Notes: generated from the letters alone by a model not told the origin. A DNA stretch of 62,120 bases from Acidobacteriota bacterium (GCA_023410055.1 JAEYQK010000115.1:1-62120), one strand, 5' to 3'; positions 20,389 to 29,837 are shown, counted from the first letter of the stretch. Numbers and translations are program-made.

Positions 20389-22020
20389 ATGACGGAGTTG
20401 AAGTTATCAGCCGACGTAAAGTTCGAACTCGAAGTCCTCGAGATCGTTAGCAGCTTCAACGTCCAAATCTTGCGCGCGGCCCTTGAAGATGAAGTACCCC
20501 TACCGGCCGGTCTGGACTCCCAGAGCCTGCGCACTCCGACGGATCCAGAAAAGACCTTGGCGAACATGCGTGCCTGGCTCAAGCTGCTGGATCTGGCGAT
20601 TACTCCGGCGCTCATTCGCGAAACACTCACCGCGAACATCGATCAGGACCTGGCCGAGGCATTGCTGCGCTACTTCGTTCGCAAGAAGTCGCACTCCGAA
20701 TCCGATCGCGACAAGACGGATTTCCTCGTCACTTATCTGTACCGAAACCCTCGCGTGAAAGGGCAATGGGAATCGCGCGGATACTCGATGGACGGTGTTG
20801 CTCCTATGCCTCCTTTCGAGATCGCACTGCTTGAAATCCTGGAAGACACCGATTTGCCGGAGCTTAGCCCCGAGCACGCCCGCACTCTCGATGAATTTCA
20901 GTACTTGCGCGACGAAGCTGATGGGTTCCGTGACTTTGACGCTCTCATGGAGTCGGAAATCATTCAGCGGGCACGTGACTTCAAGAATTCGTTCGGGCCA
21001 GCGCTCTATCACCCGCACGTGCTCGCGATGATCGCTCCCTACAACGCGTTCTTCGCCGCCACGTTCGAGGAGTTGTTCCGCGCCGCGACTACCCGAATCA
21101 AGGATTTCGCCGACCAGGTCCAGCAAAAGGGTGGCAGCATTCACGCCCCGGTGCACGGCGGCGTTACCGTCAAGCAACTCACCGAAATACAGGGCAACGA
21201 AATTCTTGCCAGCGAATACATGCACGCCCAAGAACAGCTTCGGCATCTCTCCAAGCTGAAGAAAGCTGTCGATGCCCGGAGTGCAGTTCAGCGCACGGCA
21301 CAGCCTGCATATGGTGCACCGACAGTTCCACCGCCGGCTCCAGTGAGACCTCCGGCAGCAAAGACCGTTCCAGTTGCTGCGAAAGCAACGCCGCCAGTAC
21401 CTCCGCCCGTGCAGCCTCCCACAAGTTCAATACTTCGGCCCACTACGTTCGCACAACCACCTGCGCCTCCGAGCGCCGCACCGGTGCCGCGCGCCGCAGG
21501 GCTGACCTCTGACATATCGCTTCCTCCTGCGACTCTTGCTGTCAAAAAGGCGGAAGAAGATAACCGTCTGTCATCCGTCCAGGAATCGATCAAGTCCTTT
21601 GTTAAGGCGGCCGACGCTCGATATCGTTCGGTTGTACCGATGGGTTTCGGCAACCTTGTCCTGACTCCTGCGGAGGCCGATGCTTATTGCGCCGACTACC
21701 TTCAGGAGAGCAGTTTCCGTGGTGACAGTGCCCGCCTCCTCGTTCGTGTGCCAGCCGTCATAGCGCGCATGACCAGCGAGATTGAACAGATCGAGCGCCA
21801 ACAGAACCTCAAGTACTTATGGCGACCTCATGCCGAAGCTCTGGCGGCGCTTTTGTCGATTACCGACGATCTGACCAAGACAGCGGAGAGTCTGATTAAG
21901 CTTGCCACCCAGCGCGGACTGAACGACAAGGTGACGGCTGTTAACAGTTCCATGCAGAAGCTCAAACAGAAGTCCGGTCAGGCAACCGCACTCCTTGCAA
22001 TGATGAATGCCCGCGAATAG
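20389..22020 (+). CDS. Unknown 543-aa protein with proline-rich linker
   Basis: I take ATG 20389 as the start (a TTG at 20371 is the alternative). No signal peptide or membrane segment is seen. Residues 1-290 are helical and acidic, with LSADVKFELEVLEIV, YFVRKKSHSESDRDKTDFLVTYLYR (split here into two pieces by sense) and AMIAPYNAFFAATFEELFR. Residues about 300-395 are a linker rich in P, A and T. The C-terminal region is helical again, with SSVQESIKSFVKAADARY and IEQIERQQNLKYLWRPHAEAL. It is soluble and looks like a cytoplasmic scaffold with two helical modules. I do not recognise the family. It stands alone on its strand, and the DUF885 gene starts 107 bases downstream. Confidence 0.75.
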   Translation: MTELKLSADVKFELEVLEIVSSFNVQILRAALEDEVPLPAGLDSQSLRTPTDPEKTLANMRAWLKLLDLAITPALIRETLTANIDQDLAEALLRYFVRKKSHSESDRDKTDFLVTYLYRNPRVKGQWESRGYSMDGVAPMPPFEIALLEILEDTDLPELSPEHARTLDEFQYLRDEADGFRDFDALMESEIIQRARDFKNSFGPALYHPHVLAMIAPYNAFFAATFEELFRAATTRIKDFADQVQQKGGSIHAPVHGGVTVKQLTEIQGNEILASEYMHAQEQLRHLSKLKKAVDARSAVQRTAQPAYGAPTVPPPAPVRPPAAKTVPVAAKATPPVPPPVQPPTSSILRPTTFAQPPAPPSAAPVPRAAGLTSDISLPPATLAVKKAEEDNRLSSVQESIKSFVKAADARYRSVVPMGFGNLVLTPAEADAYCADYLQESSFRGDSARLLVRVPAVIARMTSEIEQIERQQNLKYLWRPHAEALAALLSITDDLTKTAESLIKLATQRGLNDKVTAVNSSMQKLKQKSGQATALLAMMNARE

Positions 22021-22126
22021 CTGCTCCGAACCCTCCTCCCCTGCATCTGAATCCAACGGGAGAAGCTGACTGCTATGTCGTACACTGGCATGAAGCTGGC
22101 TACTTGAGTCATGTTTAGGAGCTTGA

Positions 22127-23926
22127 ATGTCCGGCCTGAAATCAATTCTGGCAACAACACTCTTTGTGCTGACGATTAGCGGACTTGTGCACGGTGCGGA
22201 AATGAAGAACTTGGAACAGCGACGCGCAGAGCTAACGAAAGCCGTCGCCGAGGAGTGGGAATACGAGCTGCGCGAAGCGCCAGAGTTCGCCACCATCATC
22301 GGCGACTACCGTTACAACGATCGATGGCGTGACATGTCGCTCAGTCATGTGGAGCAGCAGAAGCGCGATCTCACTGCATGGGTCTCGCGCTTTCAGGCAA
22401 TTGACACAACTGGCTTCGCGGAGCAAGAGCGGCTCAATCATGAATTGATGGTGCGCAATCTTAAGGAACGCCTCGAAGACATCGATCTCAAAAACTATGA
22501 GATGCCGATCGATCAATTTGGCGGCTTTCACCTGATGCTCGCTCAGTTTGTCACTAACATCCCATTCGACTCAACTAAGCATTACGAAGACTACATAGCC
22601 CGTCTCAAGAAGGTTCCCGGCCTTGTGGACCAGATAATTGAAGTCCTCAAGCAGGGTGAAAGAGACAAACTGATGCCTCCCAAATACCTGCTTGAGAAGA
22701 CGGTCACACAATGCAGAAGCATCGCCGAACCCACCGGCGAAGCCAACGTCTTTGCGCAACCAGCCAGCAAAATTCCCGAGTCGATTCCTGCGACCGAACG
22801 CAAGCGCTTGCGCGATGAATTGCTTGCAGCAGTCGACAACCAGGTTCGCCCGGCATACACGAGACTCGCCGAATTCCTCGCAAAAGAGTACGCGCCCAAA
22901 GGTCGTACCGAGCCCGGTCTGTGGTCCCTTCCAGATGGGGACGCTCGATATCGCTTCCAGATCCGCCAGCTGACGACAACCGACATGGATCCAGAAGCAA
23001 TACATCAGCTCGGCCTCCGCGAGGTCGCACGCATTGAAACCGAGCAACTCGCAATCGCAAAGAAGCTCGGTTTCTCTGACCTGAAGACATTCCGCGAATC
23101 GCTCGCCACGAACAAGAGACTCATTCCAACGTCGCGCGAGCAGATCCTGGATACCTACCGGCACTACATTGACCAGATGAGGCCCGAGTTGCCGAAGCTC
23201 TTTGGCCTGCTTCCCAAGACCAAACTGGAAGTCCGCCCCGTGCAGGACTACCGCGAGAAAGAGGCTGCCTCTGCGGAGTACAACCAAGGCAACCCGGACG
23301 GCTCGCGCCCCGGTGTCGTCTACGTAAACACCGGTGATTACCAGCATCGTTCGTTGATCAGCGCCGAATCAACCTCCTATCACGAAGGTCTCCCCGGCCA
23401 TCATATGCAGATCTCAATCTCCCAGACTCTCCCTGACCTGCCCCCCTTTCGGCAACAGGCGTTCTACGGCGCCTACATCGAAGGCTGGGCACTTTACTCT
23501 GAAAGACTGGGAAAAGACATTGGCTTTTATCAAGATCCGTATTCCGATTTCGGTCGACTCTCTGACGAACTGCTTCGCGCTGTCCGGCTGGTACTCGACA
23601 CCGGCGTGCATTACAAGCACTGGACACGCCAGCAAATGGTCGACTACTTCCATCAGCATTCGTCAGAAGACGAACCGGACATCCAGGCCGAAACGGATCG
23701 CTACATCGCATTCCCTGCCCAGGCTCTTTCGTACAAGTTAGGCCAGCTTGAGATTCTGAAGCTGCGCGAACTTGCTCAGAAAGAACTCGGCGCCAAGTAC
23801 GACATCCGCGCTTTTCACGACGAAATCCTGAACGGAGGAGCGTTGCCTCTAGACGTGCTGGATTCCCGGACAACAGCCTGGATTGCGCAGCAAAAAGCAG
23901 CCGTTGCCCGCAACAGCAGCAATTGA
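22127..23926 (+). CDS. Exported DUF885 family protein (putative metallopeptidase)
   Basis: A 599-residue protein with a signal peptide (LATTLFVLTISGLVHGAE) and an AGGAG site 6 bases before the ATG. The family hallmark STSYHEGLPGHHMQI is present: a HExxxxHH-type motif thought to bind zinc. GAYIEGWALYSERLG follows, providing the downstream Glu, and RYIAFPAQALSYKLGQLEIL is also typical of DUF885. Proteins of this family are presumed periplasmic or secreted peptidases of the gluzincin type; activity is rarely tested. The gene converges with the sugar transporter gene with only 3 bases between stops and no hairpin. Confidence 0.85.
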   Translation: MSGLKSILATTLFVLTISGLVHGAEMKNLEQRRAELTKAVAEEWEYELREAPEFATIIGDYRYNDRWRDMSLSHVEQQKRDLTAWVSRFQAIDTTGFAEQERLNHELMVRNLKERLEDIDLKNYEMPIDQFGGFHLMLAQFVTNIPFDSTKHYEDYIARLKKVPGLVDQIIEVLKQGERDKLMPPKYLLEKTVTQCRSIAEPTGEANVFAQPASKIPESIPATERKRLRDELLAAVDNQVRPAYTRLAEFLAKEYAPKGRTEPGLWSLPDGDARYRFQIRQLTTTDMDPEAIHQLGLREVARIETEQLAIAKKLGFSDLKTFRESLATNKRLIPTSREQILDTYRHYIDQMRPELPKLFGLLPKTKLEVRPVQDYREKEAASAEYNQGNPDGSRPGVVYVNTGDYQHRSLISAESTSYHEGLPGHHMQISISQTLPDLPPFRQQAFYGAYIEGWALYSERLGKDIGFYQDPYSDFGRLSDELLRAVRLVLDTGVHYKHWTRQQMVDYFHQHSSEDEPDIQAETDRYIAFPAQALSYKLGQLEILKLRELAQKELGAKYDIRAFHDEILNGGALPLDVLDSRTTAWIAQQKAAVARNSSN

Positions 23927-23929
23927 CGC

Positions 23930-24820
23930 TTACTTGAGGGTGCCGAGGAGAACTCCTCCGATAGCAGCAATGGCAATGCCGAGGAGCGTAAGTTTGGCGG
24001 CCTTTGTTTTCGGCTCAGGCCTGTGCTCCCAGAAAACTCCAATCGACGCGTTCACGATCACCGATAGCTGAGAAATAGTAAAGCCTTTTCCGGTGCCGAT
24101 CCGCTCCATCATCACGAGTGCACCGTAGTTCCCTATGCTCCATAGGGCGCCAGTCGTCAGGACGCGCGCGTATTGGCCCGCCCCTTCGAGTCTCACCGAA
24201 GTTCGAGAGAGAGCGCTGATAGCTATGCCCCCAGCGAACATGCCGGCTGCGAGCGGTAACATGCCGACCCACATTGATATCCCAGAGAGCTGGAGCGGAA
24301 TGAAATAGCTGCCCCAGCCAACGCCCGCTCCCAACGCCCCCATGATGCCAATGCGCAGAGAGTCGCGTGAGACTCGCTCCGCGTGCTGGCCGCCCGCTCC
24401 GGCAAAGATGATTAACAACACACCGGCGATGATCACAACAAGTGCGACAAATGCCAGAGAGATGCTGAGTGTACCCTTATGGAGAAACTCGCCAAAAAGG
24501 ATGACGCCCCAAGCGACGGAAACCAGCATGTTCATGGGCGTCCATATGCCAACGGCCTTGGCAATGCCCAGTTTGTCCGTGCTGACAAACGCCGCCTGTC
24601 CGCTTATAGCCCAAATCACGCCGCCAACGAAGGGGAACCAGATGGTGCGCATGTTGAGTCCCTCGACATCGCGGAAACACGCGACAACGATGGCCATCAG
24701 CAACGCGGCCAGAGTTACATAAAATGTACGCGTCTGCTGGCCTTTCATAGGGACACGCTGCGAAGGCGCAAGCCAGGTACCCCAAGCCAGCAAAGTGATT
24801 AATACGGATAGTAGGCCCAT
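23930..24820 (-). CDS. GRP/DMT-family sugar transporter (glucose-uptake type)
   Basis: A 296-residue integral membrane protein with about ten hydrophobic helices. It has the internal duplication typical of the drug/metabolite superfamily. The segment LAWGTWLAPSQR at the start, GVGWGSYFIPLQLSG after the midpoint and ALWSIGNYGALVMMERIG near the end match the GRP sugar/glucose-uptake (RhaT/GlcU-like) group. It probably imports a monosaccharide with H+ or Na+. It is monocistronic. The next gene upstream is a pilin more than 180 bases away, and nothing distinct is seen in that gap. The substrate cannot be read from sequence. Confidence 0.8.
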   Translation of the reverse strand: MGLLSVLITLLAWGTWLAPSQRVPMKGQQTRTFYVTLAALLMAIVVACFRDVEGLNMRTIWFPFVGGVIWAISGQAAFVSTDKLGIAKAVGIWTPMNMLVSVAWGVILFGEFLHKGTLSISLAFVALVVIIAGVLLIIFAGAGGQHAERVSRDSLRIGIMGALGAGVGWGSYFIPLQLSGISMWVGMLPLAAGMFAGGIAISALSRTSVRLEGAGQYARVLTTGALWSIGNYGALVMMERIGTGKGFTISQLSVIVNASIGVFWEHRPEPKTKAAKLTLLGIAIAAIGGVLLGTLK

Positions 24821-25007
24821 GTGTAGTTCACCCTGTTTCGTCTGCGCGTTTGGCTAGTACGCAGTGATCTTCAAAGCCGGACCGCTCCCATCGTGCTAAC
24901 TTGAACTCGATGATTTGATTGCGCAGAGGGACCAGAGTATCTGAGTTGATGGGCTAGTACAACGCCTGGGACTGGCAAAGAGATACTCTCAAACGAACTC
25001 GAAGAGC

Positions 25008-25433
25008 TTATTCGATGGTCGGAGAGTTGGCAGGGTCGCAGGTTCCACTCACCGCAAACCTAATAACAGCCGGAGTGTCCGAGCAGAAAGCTCGCCTACC
25101 AGTGCTGTCAGCAATTGGCATAGCTCCGACAGTGAAACTTTGGATATCTCCTGTTGCGGAGAAGACGTATCCACTTTTCTGGTGTGGCGCCGTCCCCAAC
25201 TCTGTGTCAAGGATTCCTTCTTCGTGAAGGTCCGCAAGTCCGGTGTACGTTCCGAAGCGGATTCGATACATGATTTCCGCACTCGTGATAGTTCGGACTG
25301 AGTTCACAGCCGAGGCCTCCTGGGAGCGTATGCGGGCTTGCAGCAGGTTAGGAACAGCAATCGCCGTGATAATCAGGATGATTGCCACCACGATCAGCAA
25401 TTCGATAAGAGAAAACCCTCGTGTCTGGCTCAT
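25008..25433 (-). CDS. Type IV pilin-like protein 1
   Basis: A 141-residue prepilin. The leader MSQTRG is followed by FSLIELLIVVAIILIITAIA, the class III signal: cleavage after Gly6 leaves a Phe, and Glu at position +5 is present. A short globular domain with a pair of Cys near the end (FCSDTP... GTCDPA) probably forms the D-region disulfide. The protein is very similar in plan to the pilin at 25529-25963; the two are tandem copies 95 bases apart. It could be a major or minor pilin, or a type II secretion pseudopilin. No pilB, pilC or pilD is in the window. Confidence 0.85.
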   Translation of the reverse strand: MSQTRGFSLIELLIVVAIILIITAIAVPNLLQARIRSQEASAVNSVRTITSAEIMYRIRFGTYTGLADLHEEGILDTELGTAPHQKSGYVFSATGDIQSFTVGAMPIADSTGRRAFCSDTPAVIRFAVSGTCDPANSPTIE

Positions 25434-25466
25434 ATTCGTCCGGCTCGGGAGTTAATATCGATCCAC

Positions 25467-25501
25467 CAAGGATTGTGAACCTCGAGGGCCCACAATCCTT
25501 G
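25467..25501. repeat. Inverted repeat between the two pilin genes
   Basis: CAAGGATTGTG (25467-25477) and CACAATCCTTG (25491-25501) form a perfect 11-bp stem. The 13-base loop itself contains the palindrome CCTCGAGG. There is no T-run on the minus strand. It may be a transcript-stabilising or attenuating structure after the first pilin, allowing unequal levels of the two. Confidence 0.7.
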
Positions 25502-25528
25502 TGTTCAAAAGATCAGAGAAGAACCCAA

Positions 25529-25963
25529 CTAGTTCGAGAGCGGTGTCGCAGTCGCGCAAGCAGCTGTTCCATCATCTCCCACGCGAACAACACCATCTGT
25601 GGTCGCGCAGAACTTGCGGTAGCTGCCATCCGTTACCGCCGGTGTCGCACCGACAGTAAATTCCTGTGCATTGGTGCCCCCAGTCGCGGCCTTGTAACTA
25701 TAGCCACCCTTTACTGACCCAGCACCTATGACATCGTCGATCAGCGCGTCAGTCTTCAGATCAGACAGTGTGCCGAAGTTACCATGCTTGGTGAGATAGG
25801 ACACCTCAGCGGTTCCAAGGGTGCGAACGGTAGCGGCTGCAGCGGATTCATTAGCGGCGACACGTGCTTTCAGCAGGTTCGGGATAGCGATGGCGGCGAT
25901 GATCAGGATGATGGCCACCACAATCAACAACTCAATCAGCGAGAAACCTTTTTGCTTTCGCAT
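25529..25963 (-). CDS. Type IV pilin-like protein 2
   Basis: A 144-residue prepilin. The leader MRKQKG precedes FSLIELLIVVAIILIIAAIA with Glu5, and the helix continues as NLLKARVAANESAAAATVR. The globular part is GT-rich (GGYSYKAATGGTNAQEFTVG) and ends with two Cys (KFCATTDG... TAACATAT) that could form a disulfide loop. GGAGG lies 10 bases before the ATG. It is upstream of pilin 1 on the same strand and is likely the first gene. An imperfect operator-like palindrome lies 180 bases upstream. It follows the glycosyltransferase genes on the same strand, which may modify it (inference). Confidence 0.87.
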   Translation of the reverse strand: MRKQKGFSLIELLIVVAIILIIAAIAIPNLLKARVAANESAAAATVRTLGTAEVSYLTKHGNFGTLSDLKTDALIDDVIGAGSVKGGYSYKAATGGTNAQEFTVGATPAVTDGSYRKFCATTDGVVRVGDDGTAACATATPLSN

Positions 25964-26142
25964 TTACTGTTTTCCTCCGGAGTGCCTTGTTCAGGCAGCG
26001 CCCTACAAAAGGCAACTCAGGAGCCAAACTTCAACAACGCCACGAAGACGCAATAAAATCCCTATATTCAGCAACTTAAAGCGAAATACCAAAAGCAAAT
26101 AGAACCATTCGTGGCCCAAACAGCGCCAACATTCGCGCAAAC

Positions 26143-26157
26143 TGACAAAAATTGTCA
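26143..26157. promoter_or_regulatory. Operator-like palindrome upstream of the pilin pair
   Basis: TGACAAAAATTGTCA is a 6-bp palindrome with a 3-base centre. A related TTTTTGTCAGA lies 17 bases further upstream on the plus strand. It sits in the 273-base gap between the pilin start and the stop of the TPR glycosyltransferase gene. It is a possible regulator site; no regulator can be named. Confidence 0.35.
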
Positions 26158-26236
26158 TTGGCCAATTGCCCGTTTTTGTCAGACTCGATCTAATACGTCG
26201 GGAACGAGGCAGAGCTACCCTGCGAGCGCGCTTCGA

Positions 26237-27862
26237 TTATCTCGAGCTACTTGACCGCTGACGGGTTGCAGGAAGCCTGTCAATGAACTCGTACGCGAGA
26301 TCCTTATTGTTTGGACTAACCGCGATTTCGCGTTCGTACTCCAGCCTTGCCTCGTCCGTTCTCCCTAACACCTCTAAAGCCTGCCCGAGATCAAGATGTA
26401 GTCCCGGACGATCTGGCACCAAAGCGAGAGCCTGTCGCAGCGGGTATTCGGCATCCTCCGGACGCCCCATTCGCATTCGCAGTTGACCAAGCTTGATAAA
26501 AGCCTCCGGATCGGACCGCAAACGCAGGACTTGCTCAAGCGCGGCTTCGCTCCGCCGGTAGTCTCCTCTTTCAAGGTGGGTCCGCGCCAAACCAAACAAA
26601 GGGCGATGGTTCTTCGGTGCCATCCTTGCCGAATAGCCATAAAAGACCAGATCGTTGCTCCAAACGGGGCAGTATACAGCCAGGGAAAAGGCGTTTACGG
26701 CAAGCAGAGCCAAGCCCAAAACATGCGCCAGGTGGAATCGCTGCGGTTTGGAATCCCCGGCTAGCCTGAAGACGAGCAGTCCAGCAAGCAGCGAGAAAAA
26801 CACAGATGGCAAGTAAAGGAAACGGTCATGAATGGTCTCCCCGGGAAGAAAGAAGTTGAGATTCAGTACGGGCAGAAGTGGCACGAGTATCGCGATCCCA
26901 CAGAACAGCAACAATCGCATTTCTAGCCGCTTGGCAACAGCCCAGAGCGCGATGGTCAACACCACAACGATAGCAATCGGAATCCAGAAGCCCCGTCCGG
27001 GAGACGCGACGTACGAAGCATCATAGAACGGGCTCAACGGTACCGGAACTACGAGATGCCGGACGTAGGTCATCAACAGGTCAGGAACCGTCCAAATGGC
27101 GGTTTCTGTGGTTGTATGCGGTGCGGCAGCCGAGATGAAGACCTTGCACACAGCATGGCGAAGAGCGAAGTAGATTCCGACCGTACAAGCCAGGCACGCT
27201 ACCGCCGGAACATGATGTCGCCACTTTCGTAGAGCAGAGTCGCCCATCGTCAGCTCATAAATCAGAATCAACAGAGGCAGGACGATCGCAGTTTCCTTCG
27301 TGAGCAGCCCCAGAAAGAGCGTGAGACAAAGTAGGAGAAGCGACTTACCGTTCCTTTGATCGCGATACCCGAGGTACAGCAGAAAACCCAGCAAGATGAA
27401 CACGGCAGCAAGCGGTTCCGCGAAGGCCGATATCCATGCAACCGCCTCGACATGCGCAGCGTGGAGTGCGAACAGAGTGCCCGCAAAAAGGGCCACTCGC
27501 CTGCTCCCCGACAAACGCAGTGCAATCTGGAAAACCAGATAGCATACGAGTGCATGAAGAACAATGCTGGTAAGGTGATACCCCCAAGGATGCAGTCCAA
27601 AAAGATGAAACTGAAACACGGGAATGCCCGACGTCAAAGGACGATACATCCTGTAATCAATCATCCCCCAGAAGACGTGGCTAAGAGTGCTCCAGGACCG
27701 CAGCGCGAGGTTCTGCTTTACCGACAGAAGGTCATCCCAAACGAATCCATATCGAAGTGTCGGAAGGAACACCAGTGCTCCGATTAGGGCGGGAATGAAC
27801 GGAGCGTAGCGGGTTACAAGCTGCTCAAAACGGCACAGATTGTGGGTCTGATGAAGCTGCAT
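26237..27862 (-). CDS. GT-C-like membrane glycosyltransferase with TPR tail
   Basis: A 541-residue protein. Residues about 20-400 hold roughly ten hydrophobic helices. The first periplasmic loop reads RYGFVWDDLLSVKQNL, with the tandem-acid motif typical of GT-C protein O-mannosyltransferase-type enzymes; YRMYRPLTSG and HALHAAHVEAVAW-like segments also occur in that group (Tmtc-like). Residues about 415-525 are three TPR units (PLFGLARTHLERGDYRRSEAAL, AFIKLGQLRMRMGRPEDAE and LDLGQALEVLGRTDEARLEY, in pieces). Such proteins use a polyprenyl-phosphate sugar to modify proteins. The location beside two pilins suggests pilin glycosylation (inference). It is the second gene after the GT-C at 27942, with a 79-base gap. 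Confidence 0.8.
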   Translation of the reverse strand: MQLHQTHNLCRFEQLVTRYAPFIPALIGALVFLPTLRYGFVWDDLLSVKQNLALRSWSTLSHVFWGMIDYRMYRPLTSGIPVFQFHLFGLHPWGYHLTSIVLHALVCYLVFQIALRLSGSRRVALFAGTLFALHAAHVEAVAWISAFAEPLAAVFILLGFLLYLGYRDQRNGKSLLLLCLTLFLGLLTKETAIVLPLLILIYELTMGDSALRKWRHHVPAVACLACTVGIYFALRHAVCKVFISAAAPHTTTETAIWTVPDLLMTYVRHLVVPVPLSPFYDASYVASPGRGFWIPIAIVVVLTIALWAVAKRLEMRLLLFCGIAILVPLLPVLNLNFFLPGETIHDRFLYLPSVFFSLLAGLLVFRLAGDSKPQRFHLAHVLGLALLAVNAFSLAVYCPVWSNDLVFYGYSARMAPKNHRPLFGLARTHLERGDYRRSEAALEQVLRLRSDPEAFIKLGQLRMRMGRPEDAEYPLRQALALVPDRPGLHLDLGQALEVLGRTDEARLEYEREIAVSPNNKDLAYEFIDRLPATRQRSSSSR

Positions 27863-27941
27863 TAATAACCTTATGTTGTGCCGACTCTGTAGCCGGCTCC
27901 GGCTCGAAGTAAATCTTTAGTTATCCAGTGCCAAAGTCGGG

Positions 27942-29837
27942 CTACCGCCAGAACAAAGAGTACCTGCCAACTCTTCCTTCATTTGGAAAACGCGCGAGCA
28001 ACTCCTGATGCAGTTCGGGCGTAAGGCTGGCACCAGAAAAGGTTGAGAGTCTGTTGATCACGATTACGTGTACACGTGCATCCTGCCCTGCCTGCATAAG
28101 CACTTCGAGGGACGCGCTATTATCATTCTTTGTAGCGTTTTCCAGTCCCGTAAGGAAGTAGACCTCCGGGCATTCCGGAGTCGCAACGATTGCCCCCCCC
28201 TTTGATAGGCGCTGAACAGCACGGACCATCTCCTCGAATTCCTGCGGTCTTTCGACTTCTAAGCCTCCTCCACGCGGGAGGTTCAAGGTAGTTACTTTGT
28301 CGGCAGCACCAAAGGCCCAATGCGCATAGATGGCGGACGGCTGCAAACGAACAACCGCAAACAGTGTGTAGAAGCCGATTACGGAAGCGAAGACCAACCG
28401 GCTCGCAGATTGCGTCCGCTTAATGCACGCCACAACTGCAAACAATGCCAGCACCGTCATTGGGGCTGCATAACAAAAGTAGATCGGGGCGGACAAGGGG
28501 AATTGAATCAGGCTGCACAAGGCCGCTAAAGCAAGAAGCAGGAATATTTGTTGCTGTCGGAGAGTCGATAACTCCAAACCAAACCGCGGAGATAGAGCCA
28601 ACGCTCCCGAAAGCACGACAACCGGTGTGAGCAGCAATGCCGAAAACCAGATATGCTGCCAAGTCCCTGTTCTTGGATCGATCAGCAATACCGCCAATGC
28701 TAGCGGTACGCCAACGGTGACAACAAGCGACGCGGCCCGTTTCCACGTGGCCGCAATCACCAGCACAGTAACTAGTACGACTGAGAAGAGCGCATGCCGC
28801 GGCGATACTGGCCTGAGCAGACTCAATGCCGCGGTACGTCCAGGAATGACCCCGAACACGTTTTGATATAGCTGCCCGAGCGAACGGGACAAAGCATAAC
28901 GCAACAAAAAGGCAAACAGCGGCAAGAGAAGTCCAGCCAGAAAAGGAGCAAACAGCCGTATCAAGGTAGCGAAACGCACGGCACTACCACAAGGCCGTAA
29001 GGTTCGCTCCCGCAACATAATTACGCAGGCGACAACGAACGGACCCAGGAAGAACGCATACAGTTCCCGTTCGTCGAATCGACTACGCATCAACGAGTTG
29101 ATCACGAAGAGGAACGCGACCAATCCGGCAATCACGAACCCCGAATATAGTGGGGACCGCCGAGGACTCACTGTTGTTGGGCCATTTACATTCTGCTCAC
29201 GAAAAAGCATGAACAACAACACTGCGGCGACATAGTATGCTCCGGTGCTCTTGACCAGGAATGAAAATCCGCCAGCTATCCCCGCCAAAAACAGCCATCT
29301 GCTGCGCTCCACCTCGAGGTAGCGCAAGAGAGCCGCAGCGCCAATCCCTGCAAAAAAAAGGTTGTACCAAGAGGGCATTGCAGACGGATATTGCGGGAAA
29401 CTCCATGCCACGCACAAAAGAGTTATCGCGGCGGCCGCCCATTTCGAGGCAAAGCGGGAAGCAATGTAAATAGTCGCAGCGACAAACGGCACGAAGAAGA
29501 TGATGGCACAGTACCGCAGGCTAAGCAGGTTTGTCCCACCAATACGGAATGCGAGGGCGTTAAGCAGGCTCAGCCCTCCGGTATAGTTGTCGACGAAATC
29601 GATGTTCGGCAGTTGGCCCGAAAGGACGCGGACAGCGGACTGCGCCAGCGTGCCGTCATCCTGCGGAAGCCATCCCCTGTGCGCCGCCCAGATGGCGTAT
29701 CCAGTGCTGAGGACTATCACTGCCAGGAATAGAACTCCGGTGCTGCCAGACAATTTCCCAGCTCGAGCAGAGCCGTTGCAATCTTTGTAAATACTGGGCA
29801 GACATGCTTCTTCTTGCATGGATATCGGACTCTGCAT
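27942..29837 (-). CDS. Large GT-C-like membrane glycosyltransferase
   Basis: A 631-residue protein with about 11-12 hydrophobic helices. After the first helix comes GWLPQDDGTLAQSAVRVL, with the DD motif in the first extracytoplasmic loop, as in GT39/GT83-type enzymes. VDNYTGGLSLLNALAF and the late soluble domain (GGGLEVERPQEFEEMVRAV, CPEVYFLTGLENATK) follow. Either ATG 29837 or ATG 29819 could be the start; neither has a close ribosome binding site. The donor is expected to be polyprenyl-phosphate-sugar. Divergent from the sugar operon 264 bases away, it may use that operon's product. Oddity: an eight-G tract at 28193-28200 within the coding region. Confidence 0.75.
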   Translation of the reverse strand: MQSPISMQEEACLPSIYKDCNGSARAGKLSGSTGVLFLAVIVLSTGYAIWAAHRGWLPQDDGTLAQSAVRVLSGQLPNIDFVDNYTGGLSLLNALAFRIGGTNLLSLRYCAIIFFVPFVAATIYIASRFASKWAAAAITLLCVAWSFPQYPSAMPSWYNLFFAGIGAAALLRYLEVERSRWLFLAGIAGGFSFLVKSTGAYYVAAVLLFMLFREQNVNGPTTVSPRRSPLYSGFVIAGLVAFLFVINSLMRSRFDERELYAFFLGPFVVACVIMLRERTLRPCGSAVRFATLIRLFAPFLAGLLLPLFAFLLRYALSRSLGQLYQNVFGVIPGRTAALSLLRPVSPRHALFSVVLVTVLVIAATWKRAASLVVTVGVPLALAVLLIDPRTGTWQHIWFSALLLTPVVVLSGALALSPRFGLELSTLRQQQIFLLLALAALCSLIQFPLSAPIYFCYAAPMTVLALFAVVACIKRTQSASRLVFASVIGFYTLFAVVRLQPSAIYAHWAFGAADKVTTLNLPRGGGLEVERPQEFEEMVRAVQRLSKGGAIVATPECPEVYFLTGLENATKNDNSASLEVLMQAGQDARVHVIVINRLSTFSGASLTPELHQELLARFPNEGRVGRYSLFWR

